From Paracoccaceae bacterium (lineage in GTDB: Bacteria; Pseudomonadota; Alphaproteobacteria; Rhodobacterales; Rhodobacteraceae): a DNA stretch of 5,446 bases. Positions within the stretch are counted from its first letter, which is position 1. Every line of letters starts with the position of its first letter. This document shows, piece after piece, positions 1 to 5,436 of this stretch. A program made the position numbers and the translations under genes. Location: positions 11,570-17,015 of the forward strand of contig DNSZ01000160.1 of NCBI GenBank assembly GCA_003500165.1, read 5' to 3'. Below the pieces are notes generated by a model. It did not search any database, was not told the DNA's origin, and saw only the letters and a list, made by a program, of their open reading frames with translations.

Positions 1-1385
1 CTGCCGACACGCAGACCCGCGCTGCCGAGACCAAACCCAAGGCGAAGCCGACGCCCGACCCGGTGTCGGAGGACCGCAGCCGCAGCGTCGACACCGACGC
101 GCTGGTCAGCGAGGCCCGCGCGCAGGAGCGCGAGCGCGTCTCCACGATCCACGGGCTGGCCGACAAGCTCCAGCTCGAGCGCGGCTTCGCCGACGACCTC
201 ATCAAGCGTGGCGTCTCCATCGACGAAGCCCGCCGGCTGATCCTCGACCAGGTCGCGGCCAAGGTCGACGAGACCCGGACCTTCCCCCATGTCTCGATCC
301 CGCTCGGCGGGCGCGACGCCACGGTCACGCGGCGCGAGGCGATCTCGAACGCGCTGCTGCACCGCTACAGCCCGACGCTCTTCCCGTTGGAGGACGCCGC
401 CCGCGAGTATCGCGGGATGACGCTGATGGAACTCGCCCGCGAAAGCCTTGAGACCGCGGGCGCCAGCACCCGCGGCCTTTCGCGCGACGAGGTGGCGACG
501 CGTGCGCTGCACTCGACCTCGGACTTCCCCGAGATCCTCGCGGCCGTCACCAACAAGACGCTGCGCCAGGCCTACGAGGCCTATCCGCGGACCTTCCCGC
601 TCTTCTGCCGGCAGGTGCTCGCCACCGACTTCAAGGCGATGCACCGGGTCCAGCTGGGCGAGGCGCCGCAACTCCTGAAGGTCGGCGAGAGCGGCGAGTT
701 CAAGCGCGGCACCCTCGGCGAGAGCAAGGAGAGCTACCGCATCGAGACCTACGGCCGCGTCGTCGCGATCACCCGGCAGGTGCTCATCAACGACGATCTC
801 GACGCCTTCACGCGCATCCCAGCGATGTACGGCAACTCCATCGCGCAGCTGGAGTCTGACGTCGTCTGGGATATCGTGACGTCGAACCCGGCCATGGCCG
901 ACGGCACCGCGCTGTTCCACGCGACCCACAAGAACCTCGCCGGCACTGGCGCGGCGCTCGGCGTCGACAGTGTGGGCCTCGCGCGGGCGGCGATGCGCAA
1001 GCAGACCGGCCTCGACAAGAAGACGGTGCTGAACATCCGGCCCGCCTTCCTGATTGTGCCGGCAGCGCTGGAGTTGAAGGCCGAGCAGCTGGTCGCTCAG
1101 AACCTCGTGCCCGCCCAGAGCGGCAACGTGGTGCCGCAGTCGATCCGCACGCTCTCGCCCATAGCCGAGCCCCGGCTCGACGCCGCCAGCGAGACGGCCT
1201 GGTACCTGGCGGCCTCGCCGAACCAGATCGACACCATCGAGTACGCCTATCTCGAGGGCCAGCAGGGCGCCTACATCGAGACGCGCAACGGTTTCGACGT
1301 CGACGGTGTCGAGATCAAGTGCCGCCTCGACTTCGGCGCCAAGGCCATCGACTGGCGCGGCCTCTACAAGAACCCCGGCGCGTGA
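1..1385 (+). CDS. Prohead protease/major capsid protein fusion, C-terminal part (5' partial)
   Basis: This is the major head shell protein, translated as the C-terminal part of a polypeptide whose N-terminal part is normally a prohead protease. The frame is open to the left edge (first whole codon at 3), so the GTG at 63 is probably not the true start. Residue numbers below count from that GTG. Residues before 1 to about 70 are charged, helical and low in hydrophobics (for example SEARAQERERV), as in a scaffold-like linker or delta domain. The conserved capsid region runs from about 175 (TFPLFCRQVLATDFKAMHRV) to the end, including an ETYGRVVAITRQVLINDD stretch, an ALFHATHKN stretch near 284-291, and a C-terminal FDVDGVEIKCRLDFGAKAIDW segment. 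The pattern fits the prohead protease/capsid fusion family of proteobacterial prophages, with a Mu gpT-like or HK97-like shell fold by family knowledge. The protease catalytic residues lie outside the window. An 85-base gap separates it from the decoration gene. Confidence 0.88.
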   Translation, partial: ADTQTRAAETKPKAKPTPDPVSEDRSRSVDTDALVSEARAQERERVSTIHGLADKLQLERGFADDLIKRGVSIDEARRLILDQVAAKVDETRTFPHVSIPLGGRDATVTRREAISNALLHRYSPTLFPLEDAAREYRGMTLMELARESLETAGASTRGLSRDEVATRALHSTSDFPEILAAVTNKTLRQAYEAYPRTFPLFCRQVLATDFKAMHRVQLGEAPQLLKVGESGEFKRGTLGESKESYRIETYGRVVAITRQVLINDDLDAFTRIPAMYGNSIAQLESDVVWDIVTSNPAMADGTALFHATHKNLAGTGAALGVDSVGLARAAMRKQTGLDKKTVLNIRPAFLIVPAALELKAEQLVAQNLVPAQSGNVVPQSIRTLSPIAEPRLDAASETAWYLAASPNQIDTIEYAYLEGQQGAYIETRNGFDVDGVEIKCRLDFGAKAIDWRGLYKNPGA

Positions 1386-1396
1386 GCCGGGCCATC

Positions 1397-1417
1397 CCCT
1401 GAACCCTGATCCCTGAC
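1397..1417 (+). repeat. Triple heptad tandem repeat CCCTGAN
   Basis: Three copies of CCCTGA begin at 1397, 1404 and 1411, exactly 7 bases apart, with a variable seventh base (A, T, C). The array sits between the capsid stop codon and the hairpin at 1415-1449 and is not translated in any assigned gene. The function is unknown. Replication slippage is the simplest origin. Confidence 0.6.
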
Positions 1418-1449
1418 GCACGGGCGGTCCCGATGGGCCGCCCGTCGTC
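1415..1449 (+). other. GC-rich intergenic hairpin between capsid and decoration genes
   Basis: GACG-C-ACGGGCGG (1415-1427) can pair with CCGCCCGTCGTC (1438-1449): 8 perfect pairs, then 4 more after a single bulged C at 1419. The inner bases can add three further pairs (one T-G), leaving a CGAT loop. No T-run follows, so it does not look like a complete intrinsic terminator. A partial attenuator or an mRNA-processing or stabilising stem, tuning expression downstream of the abundant capsid protein, is more plausible. The structure is seen directly; its role is inferred. Confidence 0.5.
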
Positions 1450-1470
1450 GTTCCGCGAAAGGATCCCGCG

Positions 1471-1806
1471 ATGAAGAACTACGTCCAGCCCGGCGCCACC
1501 CTCACCCTGACCGCGCCCTACGCTCTGACCTCCGGCGACGGCCTGCTCGTCGGCTCGATCTTCGGCGTGGCGGCCGGCGATGCCGCGAGCGGCGCCACTG
1601 TCGAGGCCGCGCTTACCGGCGTCTTCGACCTCACCAAGATCGGCTCGCAGGCCTGGACCGTCGGCGCCAAGGTCTACTGGGACGACACCAACAAGCGCTG
1701 CACCACGGTCGCAACCGACAACACCCTCATCGGCGTCGCCGTCGAGGCGGTCGCTGGCGGCGCGGGCGACACCATCGGCCGGGTGCGCCTGAACGCGGCG
1801 TTCTGA
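1471..1806 (+). CDS. Capsid decoration/cement protein, DUF2190 family
   Basis: This 111-residue protein probably coats the mature capsid, as lambda gpD does in its own phage. The N-terminus MKNYVQPGATLTLTAPYALT, followed by SGDGLLVGSIFGVAA, a GVFDLTK segment, and AWTVGAKVYWDD near residues 61-72, is the characteristic DUF2190 pattern. This small beta-rich family is encoded next to the major capsid protein in many phages. The length is normal for the family, and there is no signal peptide or membrane segment. The ATG is supported by a Shine-Dalgarno-like GAAAGGA at 1456-1462, 8 bases upstream. Its TGA shares one base with the ATG of the next gene (TGATG), which suggests translational coupling. 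Family assignment is by sequence recognition; the decoration role rests on position and family knowledge. Confidence 0.85.
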   Translation: MKNYVQPGATLTLTAPYALTSGDGLLVGSIFGVAAGDAASGATVEAALTGVFDLTKIGSQAWTVGAKVYWDDTNKRCTTVATDNTLIGVAVEAVAGGAGDTIGRVRLNAAF

Positions 1807-2117
1807 TGACCGCCTTCGCCGCCGCCCTCGATGCGCTCTTCGCCGACGCGCATCTGGCGCGCTACGTCATCTACACCGCCGAGGGCGGCGCGCCGGTGCT
1901 GGTCCGCGCGATCCTGCGGCGGCCGGACGACGTGACCGGCTTCGGAGAGGCGCGCATCTGGTCGGAGACCACCCGGCTGGACCTGCGCCTCGCCGAGGTG
2001 GCCACCCCGCGTCCCGGCGACCGCATCGAGATCGACGGCGAGGCCTTCCTCGTTCAGGGCGAGCCCGTCCGCGACCGCGAGCGGCTCGTCTGGACCGTGG
2101 ATCTGCGCCCAGCATGA
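1806..2117 (+). CDS. Head-tail joining protein, lambda gpFII-like
   Basis: This 103-residue protein is likely a head completion/neck protein that sits on the connector and provides the tail docking surface. It starts with a short helical segment (FAAALDALFADAHLA). A beta-rich body follows: a VLVRAILRRPDDVTGFGEARI stretch near residues 31-51, a TTRLDLRLAEV strand, then PRPGDRIEIDGEAFLVQGEP near 69-88, ending in a DRERLVWTVDLRPA strand. The pattern of a parameter statement followed by GD-I-IDGE-F-V-GEP is typical of phage head-tail attachment proteins of the FII type. The size is close to lambda gpFII. The start overlaps the decoration gene by one base, and the stop overlaps the next gene by four bases (ATGA), so translation is probably coupled on both sides. 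Confidence 0.75.
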   Translation: MTAFAAALDALFADAHLARYVIYTAEGGAPVLVRAILRRPDDVTGFGEARIWSETTRLDLRLAEVATPRPGDRIEIDGEAFLVQGEPVRDRERLVWTVDLRPA

Positions 2118-2746
2118 AGCTGAAACTCGACATCACGCCCGATCTCGTCGCCGCCATGGCCGCGGAGGTGAAGGCGGGCGAGAAGGCTGTCACCGCCGCG
2201 ATGCGCGAGGCCGGGACCGGGCTCAAGACCGCTTGGCGCGGCCAGATCACCGGCGCCGGGCTCGGTCGGCGGCTCGCGAATTCGATCCGGAGCCAGACCT
2301 ATCCGAAAGCTGGCGAAAGCCTGAACGCCGCGGCGCTCGTGTGGTCCAAGGCCCCGGTCATTGTCGGCGCCCACGACACCGGCCCGCTGATCCGCTCGAA
2401 AGAGGGGTTCTGGCTGGCGATCCCGACCGAGGCCGCGGGACGGGGCCTGCGCGGCGGCAAGATCACCCCCGGCGAATGGGAGCGCCGCCGCGGCCTGCGC
2501 CTGCGCTTCGTCTACCGTCGCCGGGGCCCGAGCCTGCTCGTCGCCGACCGGGCCCGCATCAACACACGCGGCCAGGCGGTGGCGTCGCGCGCGAAGACCG
2601 GCCGCAACCAGGTCACCGCCCCGATCTTCCTGCTCGTCCCGCAGGTCAAGCTGCCGAAGCGGCTCGATCTCAACCGAGACGCCGAGCGGGCGCTCGACAG
2701 CGTGCCGGGGCTGATCGTGGCGAATTGGATCGACGTTCGTCTTTGA
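2114..2746 (+). CDS. DUF6441 family protein in the gpZ slot (probable neck/tail-completion protein)
   Basis: This 210-residue protein is recognised as DUF6441, a family of alphaproteobacterial prophages. It has an amphipathic helical N-terminus (residues 1-60, including EAGTGLKTAWRGQI and GRRLANSIRS). A VIVGAHDTGPLIRSKEGFWL region follows near 82-101, with LAIPTEAAGRG after it. Next comes a very basic segment near 117-140 (GEWERRRGLRLRFVYRRRG), and then a FLLVPQVKLPKRLDL segment. The H-x2-G-x2-I followed by a bulky residue and AIP resembles gpZ/HK97-gp10-type tail completion proteins. Together with its place between FII-like and U-like genes, this suggests a role at the head-tail interface; that role is inference. 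It overlaps the upstream gene by ATGA. The last codons (GTT CGT CTT) are less G+C-rich than the rest, so the native C-terminus may have been altered where the foreign gene entered. Confidence 0.72.
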   Translation: MKLKLDITPDLVAAMAAEVKAGEKAVTAAMREAGTGLKTAWRGQITGAGLGRRLANSIRSQTYPKAGESLNAAALVWSKAPVIVGAHDTGPLIRSKEGFWLAIPTEAAGRGLRGGKITPGEWERRRGLRLRFVYRRRGPSLLVADRARINTRGQAVASRAKTGRNQVTAPIFLLVPQVKLPKRLDLNRDAERALDSVPGLIVANWIDVRL

Positions 2747-2762
2747 GCTATTCGACAAAGAC
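2739..2762 (+). repeat. Perfect 7-bp inverted repeat at the Z-like gene end, upstream of the cargo gene
   Basis: GTCTTTG (2739-2745) and CAAAGAC (2756-2762) are perfect inverted copies around a 10-base loop, and they overlap the TGA of the DUF6441 gene. The right arm also belongs to a tandem ACAAAG ACAAAG (2755-2766). The element sits at the left boundary of the low-G+C cargo segment. It could be a weak hairpin or an operator-like dyad for the gene at 2808. There is no T-run, so it is not a standard terminator. I see no convincing sigma-70 promoter: TTGGAT (2725-2730) and CTATTC (2748-2753), 17 bases apart, are only a poor match. Confidence 0.4.
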
Positions 2763-2795
2763 AAAGGGGACTAGCGAACTCACACAGACGTCGGC

Positions 2796-2801
2796 AGGAG
2801 G
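2796..2801 (+). promoter_or_regulatory. Consensus Shine-Dalgarno AGGAGG for the cargo gene
   Basis: AGGAGG, extended by a G at 2802, ends six bases before the ATG at 2808. It fixes that start and is the strongest ribosome binding site in the window. The phage structural genes around it use coupling overlaps or weaker sites, so the cargo gene is set up for independent, efficient translation. Confidence 0.75.
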
Positions 2802-2807
2802 GAATCA

Positions 2808-3353
2808 ATGCGGATAGCTTGCCTTGGATGGGGTTCGTTGGTCTGGGACCCACGTGACCTGCCGATTAGAGGTTCGTGGTTCGAAGATGGGCCACTGGTC
2901 CAAGTTGAGTTTGCTCGTCAATCACGGGACGGACGCATAACCCTAGTCCTCACCGAAGCAGGCGCAATTGTGCGCTCTCTGTGGGCACTAATGGATTGCA
3001 CAGACATTGAGGCTGCTCGGGAAGCGCTGCGCACTCGCGAGGGCGTGCCAAAGAGTAAACCAGAGTTTATCGGCTCCCTAGAACGCGGTGGTGATGGACC
3101 GGCGCAAATAGTGGGCTGCGCGGAGTGGCTTCGGTATCAGCAGTTGGACGCAGTTGTCTGGACCGCGCTTCCACCCAAGTTTGGCGACGCCGAGAAGATA
3201 CCCACCGAAGATCAAGTCGTGGACTACCTCGCGGGACTTTGTGGGGCGGCCCGGGACAATGCAGAGCAATACGTTCGGAAAACTCCACCTCAGATCGATA
3301 CGAACTACCGACGAGCGATTTCGGCAAGATTGAGCTGGTCGGCGACGCCGTAG
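2808..3353 (+). CDS. GGCT-like fold protein of unknown function, probable moron
   Basis: This 181-residue soluble protein is not a virion component by any feature I can see. It begins MRIACLGWGSLVWDPRDLP. The WGSL at residues 8-11 corresponds to the YGS(L/N) substrate loop of gamma-glutamylcyclotransferase (GGCT)/ChaC-like proteins. LRTREGV near 74-80 resembles the segment carrying the catalytic Glu in those enzymes, which makes E78 the candidate acid/base. The middle (VEFARQSRDGRITLVL, 33-48) and the C-terminal half (AVVWTALPPKF, 115-125; then a region ending in QIDTNYRRAISARL) match a conserved bacterial family I recall only as hypothetical or GGCT-like. If active, it might release 5-oxoproline from a gamma-glutamyl compound, but the substrate is unknown. 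G+C is about 57% (102/180 at 2821-3000, hand count) against 77% at 3421-3480. It separates the Z-like and U-like genes, has its own strong ribosome binding site, and has no terminator after it. Fold assignment is moderately sure; activity is inference. Confidence 0.68.
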   Translation: MRIACLGWGSLVWDPRDLPIRGSWFEDGPLVQVEFARQSRDGRITLVLTEAGAIVRSLWALMDCTDIEAAREALRTREGVPKSKPEFIGSLERGGDGPAQIVGCAEWLRYQQLDAVVWTALPPKFGDAEKIPTEDQVVDYLAGLCGAARDNAEQYVRKTPPQIDTNYRRAISARLSWSATP

Positions 3354-3365
3354 GCTCCATTCTTC

Positions 3366-3785
3366 ATGCCCACCCCTCGCGAAACCATCCTCGCCGCGCT
3401 GCACGCGCGGCTCTCGGTGTTGCCCGCCACCGCCCTTCGCGGCGACGTACTGCCGGAGCGCGTGCCGACAGAGGGCCTGCTGATCCTGCGCGACGGCGAG
3501 CCGGGAGAGCCGGAGATGACGCTGTCGCCCCTGCGCTACCACTACCAGCACCGCGCCGAAGTCGAGGCGGTCGTGCAAGGCGCCGACCGTGACGCCGCCT
3601 TCGACACGCTGACCGCCGGCATCGGCATGGCGCTCGCCGCCGACCGCACGCTGGGCGGGCTCTGCGATTGGGTCGAGGCGGAAGCGCCGCGCCCCGTGGA
3701 CCTCCCGGTCGAAGGCGCGGCCAGCCTGAAGGCCGCAGTGATCCCGGTGGTGCTGCACTATTCCACGGCCGACCCGCTCGGCTGA
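3366..3785 (+). CDS. Tail terminator protein, lambda gpU-like
   Basis: This 139-residue protein probably forms the ring that stops tail tube growth and docks the tail to the head. Relatives in alphaproteobacterial prophages are sometimes mislabelled acyl-CoA transferase. The N-terminal helix (PRETILAALHARLSVLPATA) is followed by a strand with VPTEGLLILRDGEPGEPE (33-50). Then come a paired strand YHYQHRAEVEAVVQG (58-72), a long helix (DRDAAFDTLTAGIGMALAADR, about 74-94) and a final strand, VIPVVLHYSTADPLG. This alpha/beta layout is that of gpU-like terminators. The position before the tail tube gene agrees. The ATG has no clear Shine-Dalgarno: only a weak AGG at 3352-3354. It lies 12 bases after the in-frame TAG of the cargo gene, so re-initiation after that gene is possible. 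The next ATG in frame is at residue 51, within the conserved body, so this start is preferred. Confidence 0.8.
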   Translation: MPTPRETILAALHARLSVLPATALRGDVLPERVPTEGLLILRDGEPGEPEMTLSPLRYHYQHRAEVEAVVQGADRDAAFDTLTAGIGMALAADRTLGGLCDWVEAEAPRPVDLPVEGAASLKAAVIPVVLHYSTADPLG

Positions 3786-3809
3786 TCCCGACAACCCGAG
3801 GAGAACACC

Positions 3810-4751
3810 ATGGCACGAGCCCAAGGGGCGCGGGCGCAGATGGCGCTTGCGTTCGAGACGACCTATGGCACGCCGCCCGCGAGCGGATTCACGCGCATGC
3901 CCTTCGCCAGCACCTCGCTCGGGGCGGAGCAGCCGCTGCTGAATTCGGAGTTGCTCGGCTACGGCCGCGATCCGCTGGCGCCGATCAAGGACGCAGTCAC
4001 GGCGGACGGCGATGTCGTCGTGCCGCTCGATGCGGAGGCCTTCGGCTTCTGGCTGAAGGCGGCCTTCGGCGCGCCCACGACCACGGGTGTGGAGGCCCCG
4101 TACACCCACGAGTTCCAGTCCGGGTCCTGGACGCTGCCCAGCATGTCGATCGAGACCGGCATGCCGGAGGTGCCGCGCTATGCGATGTATTCCGGCTGCG
4201 TGCTCGACCAGATCTCCTGGCAGATGCAGCGGTCCGGTCTGCTGACCGCGACGGCCCGGCTGGTGGCGCAGGGCGAGACGGTCGGCACGACCACCAGCGC
4301 GGGAACGCCGGCTGCCCTCGAGCTGAAACGCTTCGGGCATTTCAACGGGTCAATCACCCGGAACGGCACCGCCCTCGGCAACGTGGTCTCGGCCGAGATC
4401 ACCTATGCCAACAACCTCGACCGGATCGAGACCATCCGGAACGATGGCCGCATCGACGGGGCGGACCCGTCCATCGTGGCGCTCACTGGCCGGATCGAGG
4501 TGCGCTTCGCCGACCAGACGCTGGTGACGCAGGCGATCAACGGCGAGCCCTGCGAGATGGAATTCGCCTACGTCCTGCCGTCCGGCGAGAGCTTCACCTT
4601 CACCGTGCACGCCGTCTACCTGCCGCGCCCGCGGATCGAGATTTCCGGACCACAGGGTGTGCAGGCCACTTTCGACTGGCAGGCCGCCCGCGACAGCGTC
4701 GTCGGCCGGATGTGCACGGCGACCCTGATCAACGACATCGAGGTGTACTGA
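3810..4751 (+). CDS. Major tail protein (phage tail tube protein)
   Basis: This 313-residue protein is the probable tube subunit of a siphovirus-type tail. The N-terminus (about 9-35, AQMALAFETTYGTPPASGFTRMPF) is the usual start of this tube family, which reads as a sample of 'ETTYGTPP' followed by aromatic strands. Alternating beta-strand stretches follow: WTLPSMSIETGMPEVPRYAMYSGC (107-130), then ISWQMQRSGLLTATARLVAQGET, and later AEITYANNLDRIETIRNDGRIDGADPSIVALTGRIEVRF (195-233). The C-terminal part (about 255-313) includes SFTFTVHAVYLPRPRIEISGPQG and a closing VVGRMCTATLINDIEVY. I see no separate Ig-like C-terminal domain of the lambda gpV kind. The start has a good GAGGAG at 3798-3803, six bases before the ATG. 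It follows the terminator gene by 24 bases, and the chaperone ATG begins two bases after its stop. Confidence 0.88.
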   Translation: MARAQGARAQMALAFETTYGTPPASGFTRMPFASTSLGAEQPLLNSELLGYGRDPLAPIKDAVTADGDVVVPLDAEAFGFWLKAAFGAPTTTGVEAPYTHEFQSGSWTLPSMSIETGMPEVPRYAMYSGCVLDQISWQMQRSGLLTATARLVAQGETVGTTTSAGTPAALELKRFGHFNGSITRNGTALGNVVSAEITYANNLDRIETIRNDGRIDGADPSIVALTGRIEVRFADQTLVTQAINGEPCEMEFAYVLPSGESFTFTVHAVYLPRPRIEISGPQGVQATFDWQAARDSVVGRMCTATLINDIEVY

Positions 4752-4753
4752 CG

Positions 4754-5209
4754 ATGCTGACGCTCGACCTGACGAATGAACCGCGCTGGCATGATCTCGC
4801 TCCCGGTGTGCGCGTGCAGCTGCGTCCGCTGACCACCGCGCTGATGGTGGCGACGCGCAGCGACCCGGTCGTCGAGGCAGTTCCGGAGGATGCCAGCGAC
4901 GAGGAACGCGCCGTCGCTTTCGCCAAGGCGCTGGCGCGGCGGGCGGTGCTCGCCTGGGAGGGCATCGGCGATGCGGGCGGCAAGCCCATCGACCCGAGCC
5001 CCGAGGCCATCGATGCGCTGCTCGACGTCTGGCCGATCTTCGAAGCCTTCCAGCTGAGCTACGTCTCGAAGGGTCTGCTGCTGGAACAGGAAAAAAACGC
5101 CTCCGCGCTCTCGCCGAATGGTCCTTCGGCGGGGGCGACCGATACTGCGAGGGTTGCGAACCCAGCGAGCCCGGCCAAACGGCGTGCGAAGACTGCCCGG
5201 CGCGGCTGA
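4754..5209 (+). CDS. Tail assembly chaperone, gpG-like (0-frame product)
   Basis: This 151-residue protein is expected to bind the tape measure protein and help load tube subunits during tail assembly. It is not expected to remain in the virion. The N-terminal 110 residues look like a folded domain: MLTLDLTNEPRWHDLAPGVRVQLRPLTTA, an acidic EEAVAF-like helix near 47-65 (SDEERAVAFAKALARRAVLAW), and a helical region ending in FEAFQLSYVSKGLLLEQEK. From N115 on, the 0-frame tail is Ala/Pro/Thr/Arg-rich and low in complexity, unlike the body. The slippery site lies exactly at this switch, so the fold is shared with the longer G-T product and only the tail differs. The ATG lies two bases after the tail tube stop, with GAGGTG at 4740-4745 as a possible ribosome binding site. 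Open codons in this frame continue far upstream inside the tube gene, but that is a shadow. Confidence 0.82.
   Translation: MLTLDLTNEPRWHDLAPGVRVQLRPLTTALMVATRSDPVVEAVPEDASDEERAVAFAKALARRAVLAWEGIGDAGGKPIDPSPEAIDALLDVWPIFEAFQLSYVSKGLLLEQEKNASALSPNGPSAGATDTARVANPASPAKRRAKTARRG
5092..5137 (+). other. -1 programmed ribosomal frameshift signal of the G/GT chaperone
   Basis: In the gpG frame the codons read GAA AAA AAC, giving the heptamer A AAA AAC at 5092-5098 (X XXY YYZ form). After a 7-base spacer (5099-5105), bases 5106-5118 pair with 5125-5137: 13 continuous pairs including two T-G, with a TGGTCC loop. The run contains a perfect GCCGAA/TTCGGC core. Heptamer, spacer and hairpin are placed as in known -1 sites. 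Slippage would move from the gpG frame into the frame that is open to 5436. Confidence 0.85.
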
Positions 5210-5436
5210 ACCGGCCGCTGACCTATGAGGGTTGGCAGGTCTGGGACCTCGTCGGCCGTCTCGGCGGCCAGCTGCGCGTGCTCCCCTGCGCGGTGATCGG
5301 CTGGGACATGTCGGCGGCGCTCGCGCTCGGTGACGCCCTCGGCGTGCCGCCGCTCGCCATGGCCGAACTGCTGCCCGTCATCGAAGCGGTGATGGTCGCC
5401 AAGATCAACGAGCAGATGGAACGTCCCGATGGCTGA
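5098..5436 (+). CDS. T-frame extension of the chaperone, made as gpG-T fusion by -1 frameshift
   Basis: This is the C-terminal half of a fusion best written join(4754..5098,5098..5436): 115 gpG residues plus 112 T-frame residues, 227 in total. The T segment begins RLRALAEWSFGGGDRYCEG. It has a Cys cluster at fusion residues 132, 135, 145 and 148 (CX2C-X9-CX2C), then GWQVWDLVGRLGGQLRVLP from about 160, and a helical end (PLAMAELLPVIEAVMVAKIN). In this frame there is no ATG before 5308 and no GTG before 5278, both inside the folded-looking region, so separate initiation is unlikely and fusion is the best reading. By analogy with lambda gpGT, the T part should contact the tube protein while G binds the tape measure. 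A standalone gene using a rare start cannot be fully excluded. Its stop overlaps the next ATG by eight bases. Confidence 0.75.
   Translation, partial: RLRALAEWSFGGGDRYCEGCEPSEPGQTACEDCPARLNRPLTYEGWQVWDLVGRLGGQLRVLPCAVIGWDMSAALALGDALGVPPLAMAELLPVIEAVMVAKINEQMERPDG

Noticed and set aside
2725..2753. Sigma-70-like promoter TTGGAT-17-CTATTC ahead of the cargo gene
   Set aside because: The -10 element matches the consensus poorly. The composition alone could produce such a pair, so I do not list it as a promoter.
2054..2764. 236-residue minus-strand open frame over the DUF6441 gene
   Set aside because: It is the antisense shadow of a recognised phage gene with coupled start and stop. It has no ribosome binding site or recognisable domain.
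2743..3336. TTGAGCT direct repeat at 2743-2749 and 3330-3336 flanking the cargo gene, as a target-site duplication
   Set aside because: A shared 7-mer between two windows of about 50 bases is expected by chance roughly one time in ten. The right copy lies inside the cargo coding sequence, and no transposase or terminal inverted repeats are present.
3340..3350. CGGCGACGCCG palindrome near the end of the cargo gene as a terminator
   Set aside because: The loop is only one to three bases, the stem is short and no T-run follows. In G+C-rich DNA this is unremarkable.
3078..4340. 420-residue open frame on the minus strand
   Set aside because: It lies antisense across the cargo, terminator and tube genes. 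It is rich in Arg, Gly and His, as is usual for shadows of high-G+C genes, and shows no domain.
3668..4753. Upstream extension of the chaperone frame through the tube gene
   Set aside because: The translation is Arg/Gly/Pro-rich shadow sequence opposite a clear tail tube gene in another frame. The real start is the ATG at 4754, just after the tube stop.
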